The notes under the pieces were generated by a model. That model made no database searches and was not told where the DNA came from. It was given only the letters and a program-made list of their open reading frames with translations. DNA of 64,000 nucleotides from Hyperoodon ampullatus (taxonomy: Eukaryota; Chordata; Mammalia; Artiodactyla; Ziphiidae), in assembly GCA_949752795.1 (NCBI GenBank), contig OX457075.1:5694001-5758000 (forward strand), written 5' to 3'. Every line of letters begins with the position of its first letter. Within the stretch, counting starts at the first letter, position 1. Positions 46,113-58,314 of this stretch are shown here, piece by piece. A program made the position numbers and the translations under genes.

Positions 46113-46189
46113 TTTCACTGACATTCTTGATTGCAAGATTGGGGGCTTTGCCATATACAATGCTGCCTCTTATAGGGACATATACAGGG

Positions 46190-46450
46190 AAGCGTAATAG
46201 CACAGGACTTAAGCTTCCTGGTTGCGTGATAGCTCCAGCTGAAACACTGGTTTTGATCCCTATACTCATGTAACCTTGGACAAGGTTGTTGTCTTTTTAA
46301 GCTCTCTGTGTGTTTCTTCATCAGTGTCCTGGGGATGCTGAGAGTGTCCTCCTAAAATGGTTTGTTTACGTGTGCCTATTAAATAATAGAGGTAAAGTGG
46401 TAACACAGAACATATTAAGTATCCAGTAGATGTTATCTGCTGTTTTATTC
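46190..46450 (+). mobile_element. MIR SINE
   Basis: gcgtaatagcacaggactta, catgtaaccttggacaaggt, ctgtgtgtttcttcatcagt, cacagaacatattaagtatc, ccagtagatgttat: full-length, diverged. Confidence 0.65.
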
Positions 46451-46653
46451 ATTTTCATTCAATGTTTATTTGAATGTTGACTATGTTTGGTAAGGTTATT
46501 TGAGATGTATAAAGGTAGATTAGATAGAATACTTCCTGCTTAATAGGAGAGATAAGACTAATAGATAAAAATGTATAATACTAGGTAAAAAGTGATTAGC
46601 ATTGTCAGTGAAGCATAAATAGAATAGACCAAATACTGTGAGCATTAAAAAGC

Positions 46654-46869
46654 AACAGGAGGGGCTTCCCTGGTGGCGCAGTGGTTGAGAGTCCACCTGC
46701 CGATGCAGGGGACGCGGGTTCGTGCCCCGGTCCGGAAAGATCCCACATGCCGCAGAGCAGCTGGGCCCGTGAGCCATGGCCTCTAAGCCTGTGCGTCTGG
46801 AGCCTGTGCTCCGCAACGGGAGAGGCCACAGTAGTGAGAGGCCTGGGTACCGCAAAAAAAAAAAAAAAA
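46654..46869 (+). mobile_element. CHR-2-type SINE
   Basis: Sense, full length, poly-A at 46854-46869. Imperfect target-site duplication: aaaaagcaacaggag before and aaaaagcaagaggaa after, two mismatches. Confidence 0.93.
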
Positions 46870-47179
46870 GCAAGAGGAATTTCTTCCATGTGGAACAGCT
46901 TTGTGGAATTAATTGTAAAAGAAAGAGGCCGGAAAATAAACAGCTAAATAAATACTACCTTTCGGTCACCTTGGGCGGCTATATATTTATTAATATACGT
47001 GAGCCTGCAGCTAGTGGTCAAGAGATATTTGGATATCCCTTTAGGAGCCACCTCCACACACATTTACCCAGCCGCCCCAGAAACCCCTTGCCAACCTCAT
47101 TTCAGAAGCGTGCAGCGCTTACTTGGGTTCTGTTGTTCATTTATTTCTGAACACTCTTCTCTGTGGTGGCTTCATTTTA

Positions 47180-47405
47180 TTTATTTATTTATTTTTTGCT
47201 TTATAACAAATTTAATCAGTTATACATATACATATGTTCCCATATCCCCTCCCTTTTGCATCTCCCTCCCACCCTCCCTATCCCACCCCTCCAGGCGGTC
47301 ACAAAGCACCGAGCTGATCTCCCTGTGCTATGCGGCTGCTTCCCACTAGCTATCTACCTTACGTTTGGTAGTGTATATATGTCCATGCCGCTCTTTCACT
47401 TTGTC
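47180..47405 (-). mobile_element. Young, 5'-truncated L1 3' UTR, antisense
   Basis: 226 bp antisense L1 terminus with (TTTA)n-type tail: aaatttaatcagttatacat, ctccaggcggtcacaaagca, ccgagctgatctccctgtgc, agctatctaccttacgtttg. Perfect 15 bp target-site duplication ggtggcttcatttta at 47165-47179 and 47406-47420. Confidence 0.95.
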
Positions 47406-47758
47406 GGTGGCTTCATTTTAAAATTATTTTTCTTTCTCTCTTTTTTTTTTTTTTAATTGTGATCTAATTTTCCCTGGAACTTTAAGGCATGGAATGTGTC
47501 AAGGCTTGGGCTTAGAGCCCTTATTATAAAGAGAATTTCAGTTTGCTTCTGCTGGGCCTCTGGGAGCCCTATTTACCTGGGAAGACTTCAGACTTAATTT
47601 GATACTTGGTATTTTTCAGACCACATCATTATTGTAATTTTTAGACCCAACTTCACGTGAAAGTTGACTTGTAGTTAAGAATTCTCGGGCGAGGAGGTGT
47701 TCTTGTTTTCCTTGTTCTTCCTGTATCTGGAGGCAAGGCTGAGAAGGGCAAATTTCTT

Positions 47759-48087
47759 TTTTTTTAATTTTAATTTATTTATTTTACTTATTTTATTTTT
47801 GGCTGTGTTAGGTCTTCGTTGCTGCGCGGGGGCTTTCTCTAGCTGCGGTGAGCGGGGGCTACTCTTCATTCCGGTGCACAGGCTTCTCATTCCGGTGGCT
47901 TCTCTTGTTGCAGAGCATGGGCTCTAGGTGCACAGGCTTCAGAACTTGTGGCTCGCAGGCTCAGTAGTTGTGGCGCAAGGGCTTAGTTGCTCCGTGGCAT
48001 GTGGGATCTTCCCGGACTAGGGCTCGAACGCGTGTCCCCTGCATTGGCAGGTGGATTCTCAACCACTGCGCCGCCAGGGAAGTCCCA
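47759..48087 (-). mobile_element. CHR-1-type long SINE, antisense
   Basis: Long form with tail at 47759-47800, gctgcggtgagcgggggcta, cagtagttgtggcgcaaggg, and head ccgccagggaagtccc. Perfect 18 bp target-site duplication gagaagggcaaatttctt at 47741-47758 and 48088-48105, unusual for this old form. Confidence 0.95.
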
Positions 48088-48509
48088 GAGAAGGGCAAAT
48101 TTCTTGATCGTTATCTGGTGTAAGGGGGGATGTTGTTTTCTTTTTAGTTTACACCACTCGGTGTTGCCTTTTGGGAGTCCTCATTTATGTCAAAGTCTCT
48201 GGTCCCAAGTAATCTTTCATTGTCGTTAAAATAAAAGCTCTAAGCCATAAGGGACGAGCATCTGGTCCTTAGGCAGTGCCAGCTTCGACACTCAGTCTAC
48301 TCCTGATTTGTGTTCTCTCAACATTTTTCTTTTGAAATAGTTTATTCAACATTTTCAGGAGGTTTTCACTGGATGGGATTTTGGGGACCTCTAATCTCTG
48401 TGTTGACAGAAATGGCAACCAAATTGATCAGATTTTCAAAAGAATGAATGACTCCCACTTCCCCCCACCAAAAAAAAAAAAAAAAAAGAGCTTCGAATTA
48501 TTACAGGGA

Positions 48510-48755
48510 AACACATTTAGAGCATGATTTTACGAGTCAGATTGACCTGTATTCAAATTTTTAAAGTGCTGTTTATGTCAATGAGTTTTTGTTTCTCTTT
48601 TTGTAGAGTAACAACAACAAATAATACACCTCTTAGGGTCTTGTGACATTACATGAAATAATCCCACATGCCATTCTTAAGGCATAGTACCACTTACATA
48701 TAAGAGCTCAAAACACAGTGACTATTTTTACTATTTTTAAGATCACCAATGACAT
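48510..48755 (+). mobile_element. MIR-like SINE
   Basis: tagagcatgattttacgagt, tgacctgtattcaaattt, ttgtgacattacatgaaata, cataagagctcaaa-like end. Diverged. Confidence 0.5.
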
Positions 48756-49049
48756 AAGGCATTATGCACCTATAGCCAACTGACACTAACAGACCATAAA
48801 TGAGGTAGTGTTGAAAAAAGGGGGAAATCAGTTACCTGGAATAGCTAAGGAGTCTTCTGAAAGAATTTAATATTTAACTGAATTTTGGGAATCGGGAGAG
48901 AGACTAAGATAGGCAGACAGATGGATGAGCACATACCAAAAGGTCAGAAAAAAATATCGCTGTTGAGATGGGATAAATTTTTCAAGCACTATACTTTGTA
49001 TTACTCAGATCGTAAGTATATTTTGTAAGTTACTAATATACCGTCATCC

Positions 49050-49200
49050 TCTAGTTTTCGTCTGCTATCTTTGTCTCCCCTATGAAACTATTTAAAGAAA
49101 ATGAAGCCCTTGTCTTTTATTTCTTCAGTGATTCCCCACAGCATACAGTGCTCTATATACAATAAGCCCTTAAGCAATACCTACTGAATGAATGAATGGT
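49050..49200 (+). mobile_element. L2 LINE 3' end
   Basis: Terminal L2-like text: atgaaactatttaaag, cacagcatacagtgctctat, agcccttaagcaatacctac, ending tgaatgaatgaatgg, the typical L2 tail. Confidence 0.6.
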
Positions 49201-50479
49201 GCTTTGAGAAACACCTCTTCTATTTTACTTTCAGCAGCTTATTCTCATAGTGAGGGTGCCTGCAGAATACCTAGTTACCATTAGGTGAGAAATGTAAAAC
49301 TAAATTGTGCCGGGATTATTTGGAATCAATTCACAGAAGGAAAGACCAAGAGCCTGCTGCAGCCAGTTGACACTCCTTTGGAAATGTTTTTTATCAGAAG
49401 CTTCTTCAAGGTAAAAGAGAAAGCTTTCTTTTCCCCATTGATAGCAGAATGCTATTTCCATCAGGCTATACTAGACACTAAAGAGACTTCTGTCAAGAGG
49501 TTGGATTTTCTTCCCAACCATAGGAGCCAGATGGATAAAATCTTATCTAATGATAAGGAAGAACTATCTAATAGGGAATTGAGAATGTTACATTATTTAG
49601 GATATAGCTATTAGAGAAAACTAAATTACATATTTAATGTCAATTTATTTAGCATTTAATAAGTGTCTAGTTACCAGCCACATTGTTGGTTCTTGGAGAC
49701 AAAATGATGATTAAGAATCTTACATCCTTAAGGATCTTACACTGAACAACCAGGGAAACTCACAGGTATGAAAACTAGAATATAAAGTCAGACTATGCCC
49801 AGGGCAAGGATAGAGAGAGAAACAAAGAGTTATGCAATTAATAATCAGGGGGAATTGATTTTGACTTGGAGTCAAGGAAGATCCAGAATGGGAATACTAG
49901 AGATAGTTCAAGTACTAGTAGAATTTAAACATGTGTGAGGCTAGGGAATTTTAAATACACTGAAAATCGTGATGTGTACGTGGAATGGACCACAGGCTGG
50001 CAGAGCTGCAATTGTGGGTAAATGTGGAGGGTGATGGCATATAGTGTTAGCTGCATACTTTGGGATAGGTTTTGGAAGGTCGTGAGAAACTACAGAAGGT
50101 TAGATATGAGAACCACTGTTAGGACATTATTTGCTCGAAGTTGACAGCAAGTTGAATGACAGAGGTGAGAGAGATGAAGGAATTAATGATGAATAAGCTT
50201 TGTAGCTTGGGAAAATCATACACAGTCGTGTCTATCCTTGTGATAAGAAACCAGACCAGAAGAAACAATTCATAAATGAGGTAGATGAATTAAAGTTCAG
50301 CTATATTGAAAATGAGACATCGTAAGATAAATGTGGCTATACAGTTACCTTAGGAAACCTGAGATGGGAAAATACGTGGCCCTAGAAAGAAAAAAGAACA
50401 CTCATGAGACTAGTGAGAAGTTAGGATATGTGAAAATTAGGCTTGCATTTTAAGTGGGAAGAAAATGAGTTGCTAGAAT
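49201..50479. other. Unassigned, 1.3 kb
   Basis: Contains a plus-strand 109-codon frame at 49285-49614 (ending REL-RMLHYLGYSY-like). I recognise no family, and A/T-rich composition makes a chance frame plausible. Confidence 0.45.
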
Positions 50480-51290
50480 TTGACACAGATCGCCTTAAAT
50501 ACCAGCTATACCCAATGACTCCAAAATTTATATCTCCAGACAGACTCTTATCCTAAAATGAATGGCTGTGGATTCAACTAATTTCTCATCATCATTACAT
50601 AGTTACATGATAGGAATCTGAAACTTAACATTTCCAAGTCAAATTTTTGATGTCTCCCAGCATCACCCTATAATTAGCCAGTCCCTCCCTAAACCTTCTT
50701 CATCTTTGTAAATGGCAAGTCTATTCTTCCAATAATCTAGGCAAAAATACTGGAGACCTCATTGCTCTTGTCTCTAATACATCAAGTACTGTCACTTATA
50801 TCAGTTATAGTTAGCGCTAATTAAATGTTATTTTCCCTTGTTATCTACATGATTTATACCCTCATTTCTTTCAGGTGTCTTTCCCAAATTCACCTATAAA
50901 TATAGCCTTTCCTCATGACCCTATATATAATATATATCCTCCCACCAATTTCTATGCCCCTTATTCTGCTTTATTTTCTCCATAGCAGTTAGTAATACTT
51001 AACATACTCCAAAACTCCCAGTCCTGCCCAAGCTCTGGAACCTTTATGTGGCTCACAGCTCCCCAGTGGTTATTTACTGCTCAGCCTCGTGGAGTCTTGC
51101 CCTACACATGAGCAGCTTAGAGTTCATCCAAGATTCAAGGAAACTCCTTTGCAGCTTTATTTGTTTGTTTGTCTGCTTCCATGCTCCTTACTAGAATCTA
51201 AGAACACAGATATTTTATTTTATTCTTGCTACCTGGAACAGTGCCTGGTAATACTAAGTGTTTAATTCCTAGTTGTTGCCTCTGTACCAT
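50480..51290 (+). mobile_element. L2 LINE remnant, about 0.8 kb
   Basis: Ordered matches to the L2 3' region: ccaaaatttatatctccaga, acttaacatttccaagtcaa, actggagacctcattgctct, gctttattttctccatagca, tactagaatctaagaacaca, ctacctggaacagtgcctgg. The middle (51010-51160) fits poorly. Confidence 0.6.
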
Positions 51291-52479
51291 AAAATTTCTC
51301 ATGTATTTGGAGTAGATGTCATCCAATTAATAAGCACGAGTAAAAGCAGGATATTGAGAAAAGTAATAAATGTGTGGGCTTATTATAGGGAGTGTTAGAG
51401 GAAACCACTAGAAATGATTAAGAGAATTTCTGAAGAGCTTTGAGAATCTTCCTGCAAAGGAAATCATACATTTGGAATGGGTCCAATTAGTACAGTGAAA
51501 TCTCTGTTTTCCCATCAAGACTCAGCTTCTCAGGGATGGAGGGAGACTAAGCTGGTCAAACAGTGGCAGTTAACAACGTTACTGGGGCAAAAGGACAAGG
51601 AGGGAGGAGGGCTGAGAATATGGATGAGCGGTGAAGGCTGGTCATCAGGAAGGTCAAGAACCTAGGAGGGGAGTCCATCCTTGAATAATGGGACGGTATC
51701 AAAGACGAGTCCTGAGGGACCAAAGAGCATCCAAGGTGGGAGTGAAGATGAAATCTAGGTGGAAGATACCGGTTAAGTCTTAAATTTCTCTGGCCTAACT
51801 TTGAAGGGATAAACGTATCTTAGTGATGGCTTGACCTAAGTTACTCATTTTATCAATGAAGTGGTTAAGTCCCAAAGTGGCAAAGTGACCCCTCCAAGGT
51901 CTCCCAGATTAAAAAAAAAGGAATATCTGAATATAGCCCAAGTCCCCAGCGACCACTGAAGAGCACGTCTGCCACTGGGCAGCTTCTCCCACCCACCTTC
52001 CCTTCCACTGGGATCCCAGCTACCGTTGCCCACTCATTCTTCCTCAATTTCAAAACTTCAAACTTCTCCATGAAAAAGAAGGGAATATCTAAACGGGAGC
52101 CCTGCACTGTTTTCTCTGTGGCTCAATAAGTTTTTGGCTTCAGGGCCATTGGAAGTTTGTTTTTCAGACAAGTGAAAATGTAACTGCCTCTAAGTGTTTA
52201 GCTTTGCCAGCAGGAAGCCTGTCTCCAGCTGACAGGACTGGCTGCCTTGTGTTGTTTGGGTTTCTAACCAGGTTGTATGACAGCAGGGTACTTTTTCGTT
52301 TGACCAAGGACGATGGGCTCTAGATCAACGCTCATCATTTGTCAGGCTTCCTTCTCAGACCCGGAAAACCTCGCTGCCGCGTCGGCTGTCGGTTCAGCTG
52401 GGACTAGGGGAGAGGCAAACGTGACTCACCTGGGTTATAAGTTACACAGGCATCTTCCGGATTCAGAGCCGTGTGGAGG
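51291..52479. other. Unassigned, 1.2 kb
   Basis: No repeat recognised. A GC-richer patch with a few CpGs at 52360-52480 is too small to be a CpG island. Confidence 0.5.
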
Positions 52480-52665
52480 AGAGAGGTCTGAGTGGTGAGT
52501 CAGGAGAGCTGCATTCCAGTCCTCCTCTGCTATCTACATGGTGCATGCTGTAAATGAGGGCATTTCACCTCACCAAGCCTTGGTTCAATCACCCCCAAAG
52601 TGAAGCGGTCGACGAGATCATCTGTAGGGTGTATTCCTGTTCAGAAATCTGGAATTGTATGGAAA
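52480..52665 (+). mobile_element. MIR3-like SINE
   Basis: gtgagtcaggagagctgcat, caagccttggttcaatcacc, gaagcggtcgacgagatcat, ctgttcagaaatctgg: the MIR3 3' pattern 'gactagatgatctc...ttccagctct' in degraded form. Confidence 0.5.
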
Positions 52666-52796
52666 CAGACAGGAATCTTTTCATGTGAGGACCTCTGGAA
52701 TAAAACACGAGTGCAGGGAAGTAGCCTAAGAAATTCCTATTATTACTTGACTGTTGGTTAATGATTGTCATGCAAAATACATTAAGGAATGGAAGG

Positions 52797-53011
52797 AATG
52801 GAAGATTCATAGACTGGGGGAGGGGTTGGACAAAGCCCCCTCCTCACCACATTTCTTCATCCCTTCACCACTGTCGTAAACTAGGTATAAAAGCAAACTT
52901 TCAACACATAGAGTTTCCTGCTAGTTGGGACGTTAGAAACCATCTCAGCTAATCCCTTCCCTTTATGGTTAAAGACAACAGTTAGCATGGAGAAGAAAAG
53001 CTATTGGCCAA
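52797..53011 (+). repeat. Direct duplication, copy A
   Basis: About 215 bp that recurs at 54213-54432 in the same orientation, roughly 85 percent identical by eye, with an identical 29 bp run (52828-52856 versus 54247-54275). Landmarks: gtataaaagcaaa, gagtttcctgctagttg, ttccctttatggttaaa, catggagaagaaaagct. Confidence 0.92.
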
Positions 53012-53259
53012 CGATAGTTAAAGCCAGGATTCTAGCTCTTGCAGGAGAGTCTGGGAGACTCAGCATGCTGGCCAGGAAGAGGTTAAACTCCTGCATATGA
53101 AGCAGGGAGGGGAGGGAGGCCTGAGTCTGGACAGTCAGTAAGCAGAGGAAATAAGCTCCAATTCTAGGAAAGAGGTTTTGCTTATTGCTCTGTTTTACAC
53201 TGGAGATGAATTGCTTTGGTTTCTCAGATGTTCATTGTAGCCAGAAAAAGGCCAGAACA

Positions 53260-53458
53260 CGGCAGTAGCACGATATATTTGGAAAAACACAGGGTTTGGA
53301 ATTGAGCAGGCCTGGAGTCAAATCCAGTTCTGGTACTAACTACCCACCCTTTTCTGAATCCAAACTCTGTCATGAATAACTTGGGGATAATTATATCTGC
53401 ATGGATTTTATGAGGATTAGAGATAACATATGCAAATTTGCTAACTGGTATCTAATTT
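53260..53458 (+). mobile_element. MIR SINE
   Basis: acacagggtttggaattgag, ctggagtcaaatccagttct, gaataacttggggataatta, ttatgaggattagagataac: clear MIR order. Confidence 0.75.
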
Positions 53459-53713
53459 ATCAACAAGATATGAGGAAAAGGGCAAAAAATTTAGCCCAGA
53501 TAGCAATGCAGACACACTGCAATGTTGCCAAATTTGGCACATTGAGGGAAACCCCCAGAGCTGCACAGATTTTTGTGGAGAGGTCCTTGACACGGCCCTA
53601 TGGGGAGAGCAGTATTCTTAGGACCCAGGGCGGCTGCTGTAGAAAGATGCACAATCGTAAGTCTCTGAGCTTCCCTTTGGGGACTACAGAAACTTGGTGA
53701 CTCCAGAATTTCT

Positions 53714-54081
53714 TTTCTTTTTTTTAAAAATAAATTTATTACTTTTATTTATTCATTTTTGGTTGCGTTGGGTCTTCGTTGCTGCGCACGGGTTTTCTCT
53801 AGTAGCGGCGAGCAGGGGCTACACTTCGTTGCGGCGCGCGGGCTTCTCATTGCGGTGGCTTCTCTTGTTGCGGAGCACAGGCTCCAGGTGCGAGCTTCAG
53901 TAGTTGTGGCTCATGGACTCAGTAGTTGTGGCTTGCAGGCTCTAGAGCGCAGGCTCCGTAGTTGCAGCACACGGGCTTAGTTGCTCCGTGGCATATGGGA
54001 TCTTCCTGGACCAGGGCTCAATCCCATGTCCCCTGAGTTGGCAGGCGGATTCTTAACCACTGTGCCACCAGGGAAGCCTCA
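53714..54081 (-). mobile_element. CHR-1-type long SINE, antisense
   Basis: Long form with full set of internal units (agtagttgtggctcatggac, agtagttgtggcttgcaggc), between the two copies of the direct duplication. Perfect target-site duplication actccagaatttct at 53700-53713 and 54082-54095. Confidence 0.94.
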
Positions 54082-54212
54082 ACTCCAGAATTTCTATAGA
54101 AGAGTCTTAAGGGGAGCAATTTAGTTGGAAATGGGGCCTAGGAGCTTGACTTGGAGCTAAGTTTGCACATAAGTTTACAAATGATTGAAAAAATGTCAAC
54201 TGTGCATATCAA

Positions 54213-54432
54213 GGATGGAAGACTTCTAGAGTCAAGGGTGGGGAATGGACAAAGCCCCCTCCTCACCACATTTCTAGATACCCCATCGCTGTCATAGCAA
54301 AAAATGTATAAAAGCAAAATTTTGACACATCGAGTTTCCTGCTAGTTGCGACATTAGAAATCATCTCGGCTAGTTCCTTCCCTTTATGGTTAAATATAAC
54401 AGTAAGCATGGAGAAGAAAAGCTACTGGCCAA
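54213..54432 (+). repeat. Direct duplication, copy B
   Basis: Second copy of 52797-53011, about 1.42 kb downstream; 368 bp of that distance is the SINE plus 14 bp of duplicated target. Similarity fades on both sides. Confidence 0.92.
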
Positions 54433-54689
54433 ATGTTAATCAGGGTCAAGGGACAAATATCTACAAAATCTGACAACGGACTTCAATCTCCCTCAACCCC
54501 CATACGTATGTGTGCATACACAACTACACACACACACTCATTAGAAACAGGACAAAAAATAAGAAAGGCAACAGGGTTTCCATTGATTCTACACTCATGT
54601 ACTATTCATTTAATAAATGTGATGACAAAGAGTCTCTCCTTAACCAAACTGTAGTTGGGTTCCTCCAAGCTCTTTTTCAACTAGACGTG

Positions 54690-55095
54690 CCCTGAAGAGC
54701 CCTGTTTTAAGCAAGAATCCTGTCAAGTTGGTTTAGCCAGAATCCTCCACCTTCAATCTTATCTCTCTCCTAGCTGACCAAATTCCTCATCCTCCACCAC
54801 CCCGCAGGTGACGTGTGATCACTTTGGCCTGCCTTCAGCAAGAATACCGTTAAGTCAATTTAGAAAAGAATGACTGGACCCTCTTAGTAATTTTCCATCT
54901 ACAGACAGCCCTCCTCCCATACACACTCCCCTGTCCTGCCCAATTCTGCTCCTTATCTTTAAATTCCCACTTTTTTTTATTATATTCAGAGTTGAGCCCA
55001 ATCTCTCTCCCTTACTGTAAAACCCCATTGCTGTGGTCCCTATACCTGTCACAATAGTCCTGAATAAAATCTGACTTACTGTTTTAACAAGAGAC
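54690..55095 (+). mobile_element. ERV-like LTR remnant
   Basis: The right end looks like an LTR: ctctctcccttactgtaaaa, ccattgctgtggtccctata, cctgaataaaatctgactta with AATAAA near 55062, ending ctgttttaaca. The left limit is uncertain; no viral internal sequence adjoins. Confidence 0.4.
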
Positions 55096-55301
55096 AGAAC
55101 ATGGAAAGAAAGAAACTAGATTTCAACTCAAAGATGGGCAGAGAATTGAAAGCAGCCTCTTTAATACAAGAAACTGTGGTGACCAAAAACATTATGTTAA
55201 ATGTAATAATTAATTAATCAAATGTAATAATTAATGTAAGAAATTAATGTAATATTTGTAAATTGATTTTATGGAAATTCAGAGATAAAAGTTACCTTTC
55301 T

Positions 55302-55513
55302 GGGCTTCCCTGATGGCGCAGTGGTTGAGAGTCCGCCTGCCGATGCAGGGGACACGGGTTCGTGCCCCGGTCCGGGAAGATCCCACATGCCGCGGAGTGG
55401 CTGGGCCCGTGAGCCATGGCCGCTCAGGCTGCGCATCCGGAGCCTGTGCTCCACGACGGGAGAGGCCACAACAGTGAGAGGCCCGCGTACGGCAAAAAAA
55501 AAAACACACAAAG
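55302..55513 (+). mobile_element. CHR-2-type SINE, young
   Basis: Sense, full length, close to consensus. Perfect target-site duplication aaaagttacctttct at 55287-55301 and 55514-55528. Confidence 0.96.
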
Positions 55514-55639
55514 AAAAGTTACCTTTCTTCCTCTCAGTGAGTGCCAGTCCAATATGCCACTTAACTGTCTACTCTTATAGTGGTTTGATGCCAGTAGTGC
55601 TACTGCAGGGAATGGAAGGACCATAGCAAGGGGCTGGAT

Positions 55640-55830
55640 TGTTCTATCTGCTTAATAGATAAGGGACCTTGAGCAACTAGGACGGTGCTTTGAGGATCTG
55701 TGTCCTTATCTCTAATAAAAAGATGATAATACCTACCTCACTAGATTGCAGGGAGGATCAAATGAGTAAATGTAAGCAAAGGAGCACTACAAACTTGAAG
55801 AGGCCAATACAATACTAATCCTTGCTGTTT
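55640..55830 (+). mobile_element. MIR SINE
   Basis: gggaccttgagcaactagga, gtccttatctctaataaaaa, gataatacctacctcactag, aggatcaaatgagtaaatgt: well-ordered MIR 3' two-thirds. Confidence 0.8.
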
Positions 55831-56564
55831 TCTTCTCCCTTCAGAGTGTGGTTGGTCCTTCCGATGAAGCTTTTCAGAGAAAGGCAAAGTTGACTCTGGG
55901 CTTTCAAACAACTGCCCTTTCAAAGATAGTCTATAAAGTATGATTTGAACTTAAAGAAAGTAAGAATGGATAACTTTCAAAATACCCAATTTTGGCATAT
56001 TCTCTCTGTTCTTCTGTCATGTTTCATTGTGGTTCCATGCTATTTCTCAACTGTTAGCCATTTCTTCTCACCTCTTCCTGGTAGGAATTTTCTTCCTGCT
56101 TTTCTCTACCCTTCTCTTGATCCAAAACCTCTGAGAGAGGAACTGGCTAGTTAGGAGATCCTCACAGAGACCTCCAAGAACATGGCAATTATGAAACTCT
56201 CCACAAGAAAAGGTATAAGCTGATATTTAAGACAAAGTTATGGTCACTCAGGTTGTAGAAATGACTGTCATATAATAGGTGCTTCTTTGACATACCATCT
56301 TGTTTGATGGTAACAAAATATCACTTCTAAAAGCAGAGTAGTGTCCTAAAATTAGACACACACACTTAAACGACAGAAGGCAACAGATGAGAATCTGATG
56401 GGTGAGACAGGGGTGGGGATGCTGGGCCCCGTGTTGACCAGGACAATACAAACTGGCTACAGGGATTTGCAGCTACTTCTCTCCAGTTAGCCTAATGTGT
56501 AACTGAGGCCTCATTATAGCCAGAGCGATTGATCTGGATTTTTTTGTGAAATTCCCTGATTTTT

Positions 56565-56772
56565 TTTTTTTTTTTTTTTTGCGGTACGCGGGCCTCTCAC
56601 TGTTGTGGCCTCTGCCGTTGCAGAGGACAGGCTCCAGATGCGCAGGCTCAGCGGCCATGGCTCACAGGCCCAGCCGCTCTGCGGCATGTGGGATCTTCCC
56701 GGACCGGGGCACGAACCCGTGTCCCCTGCATCGGCAGGCGGACTCTCAACCACTGCGCCACCAGGGAAGCCC
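56565..56772 (-). mobile_element. CHR-2-type SINE
   Basis: Antisense, full length. Target-site duplication ttccctgattt at 56552-56562 and 56773-56783, with T-tail overlap. Confidence 0.95.
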
Positions 56773-56784
56773 TTCCCTGATTTT

Positions 56785-57974
56785 AAATATTGTCAGTTGA
56801 TTAATTTTAAAAATGTAAAGGTCCAACAACGCTGGGGAACAGAAAACACATTTACAAGACATCATAGGCCTACCTTCTGACCTAAAGGAGCTAGAACAGA
56901 AGGATAGAAATTCATCAGCCCAGATCCAGCCTCACTACTGGATATTAAAATAATTCAGAGTGTTACGTCCTACTGAAGGTATGTGAAGTGCAACCCCTTT
57001 GGACTTTCAGGGTCACTTTTATTATACTACATAAACTTTTATATTGACACATTTATTCAGCAAATGTATATTTTGTTTTGGTTGAGAACAACTTATGCTC
57101 AGAGACTGAGATTGTCTTTGCCACTCATTTATTTAACACAGGCTCACTGCGGGAATTATCATAATTTCATAAGCCAAGAGCATACAGGATAATGTCTGTT
57201 AATAAGCCAATAAAAAATAGCATCACCCGAACCAATAATAGATTAATCACATTATTGTTCCAGGCAGGGGGGAGATGAAGAGAATAAAGTCCAAATTTAG
57301 TTGAGATGAACCTTTCTATGAGTTTGTCCCCGGGAGAGTCTGCTTAGCCAACCAAGAGCTGGCATCCAGCTGCCAGAGCAAGCGCGAAAGTCTCTTGTTG
57401 CTTAGAAATGTTGCCCAGGAAAGAAGACTGTGTTGGTGGCAAGACGCATGGTTTTCAGCACTGCCCACAAAGAGTCACTTTGCCCAGGCAGGAGCTAGTG
57501 CCCCAAGGTCTACGGAGAGCTATTTAGATCTGCAAGGTGTAGACTTCTCCAGACAGGACACTCTCGAGTTGCTAGTCAAACCCTCTTGGTATTTAAGGCT
57601 TAAACGTCCCCTGGCCATAGTCGCTTCTCCATGTGTTTTTATGGCTAAGCCCCCAGCAGTGCTTGTTAATAGCTGAGCTACTGAGTGCTACTGACAACTA
57701 CAGATGTTGATGACAACACCCTGACACAGCCTCCTCCATGTAAACAATCCACTCTTAGAACAAAACAGCTTCATTCCTGGATGAAAACAAGTGGATCTGA
57801 AATCACAACAAACTAATACACAACATATCTCTTGGGCCATTGTAGATTTCTGAAAAGAGGACTAGGCCAAGAGAAATGAGACAGCAGTTAGATTTTGGTC
57901 CCAAGGAGCACATAATCTAAACAGAAAAGTACTAGAGAAAACAAATTATGTTATGATCATTGAAATAAGTCCAT
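56785..57974. other. Unassigned, 1.2 kb
   Basis: The plus-strand frame at 57395-57676 (93 codons) has no recognised domain. No repeats seen. Confidence 0.5.
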
Positions 57975-58206
57975 ATAATGCAGTGATTAGCACCATTGGC
58001 CATGGAATCGAATGGACATGGCATCAAATTCTATCTCCTCCTCGTTGTTTGTGCCCTTGGCAAATACTTATCCTCCGTCTCCTCGACCGTAGACAAGGTA
58101 TAGTAATGGAGTCTATGTAAAGGGATATTGTGAGTGTTAGATGAGATAATACATGTAAAGCTCCTTGCAGTGTCCTCCGGCACCAAGTGGATAGCACGTG
58201 CACAAG
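57975..58206 (+). mobile_element. MIR SINE
   Basis: catggcatcaaattctatct, tgcccttggcaaatacttat, gtgttagatgagataataca, tgtaaagctccttgcagtgt. Followed by an (AAT)n tract. Confidence 0.7.
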
Positions 58207-58248
58207 TAATAATAACAATGGTAATAATAATAATAATATAATAATAAA
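58207..58248. repeat. (AAT)n microsatellite
   Basis: About 40 bp of aat units with a few interruptions. Confidence 0.92.
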
Positions 58249-58314
58249 AGGGAGAGGACAGCTCAAATGTCACAGGTCGCAAATGATGAGGCTCACGTCA
58301 GTTGTACAGGTAGA

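Noticed and set aside
49285..49614. 109-codon plus-strand frame as a gene
   Set aside because: No recognised domain, no exon boundaries, AT-rich; unsupported.
57395..57676. 93-codon plus-strand frame
   Set aside because: No recognised motifs or start context; length within chance expectation.
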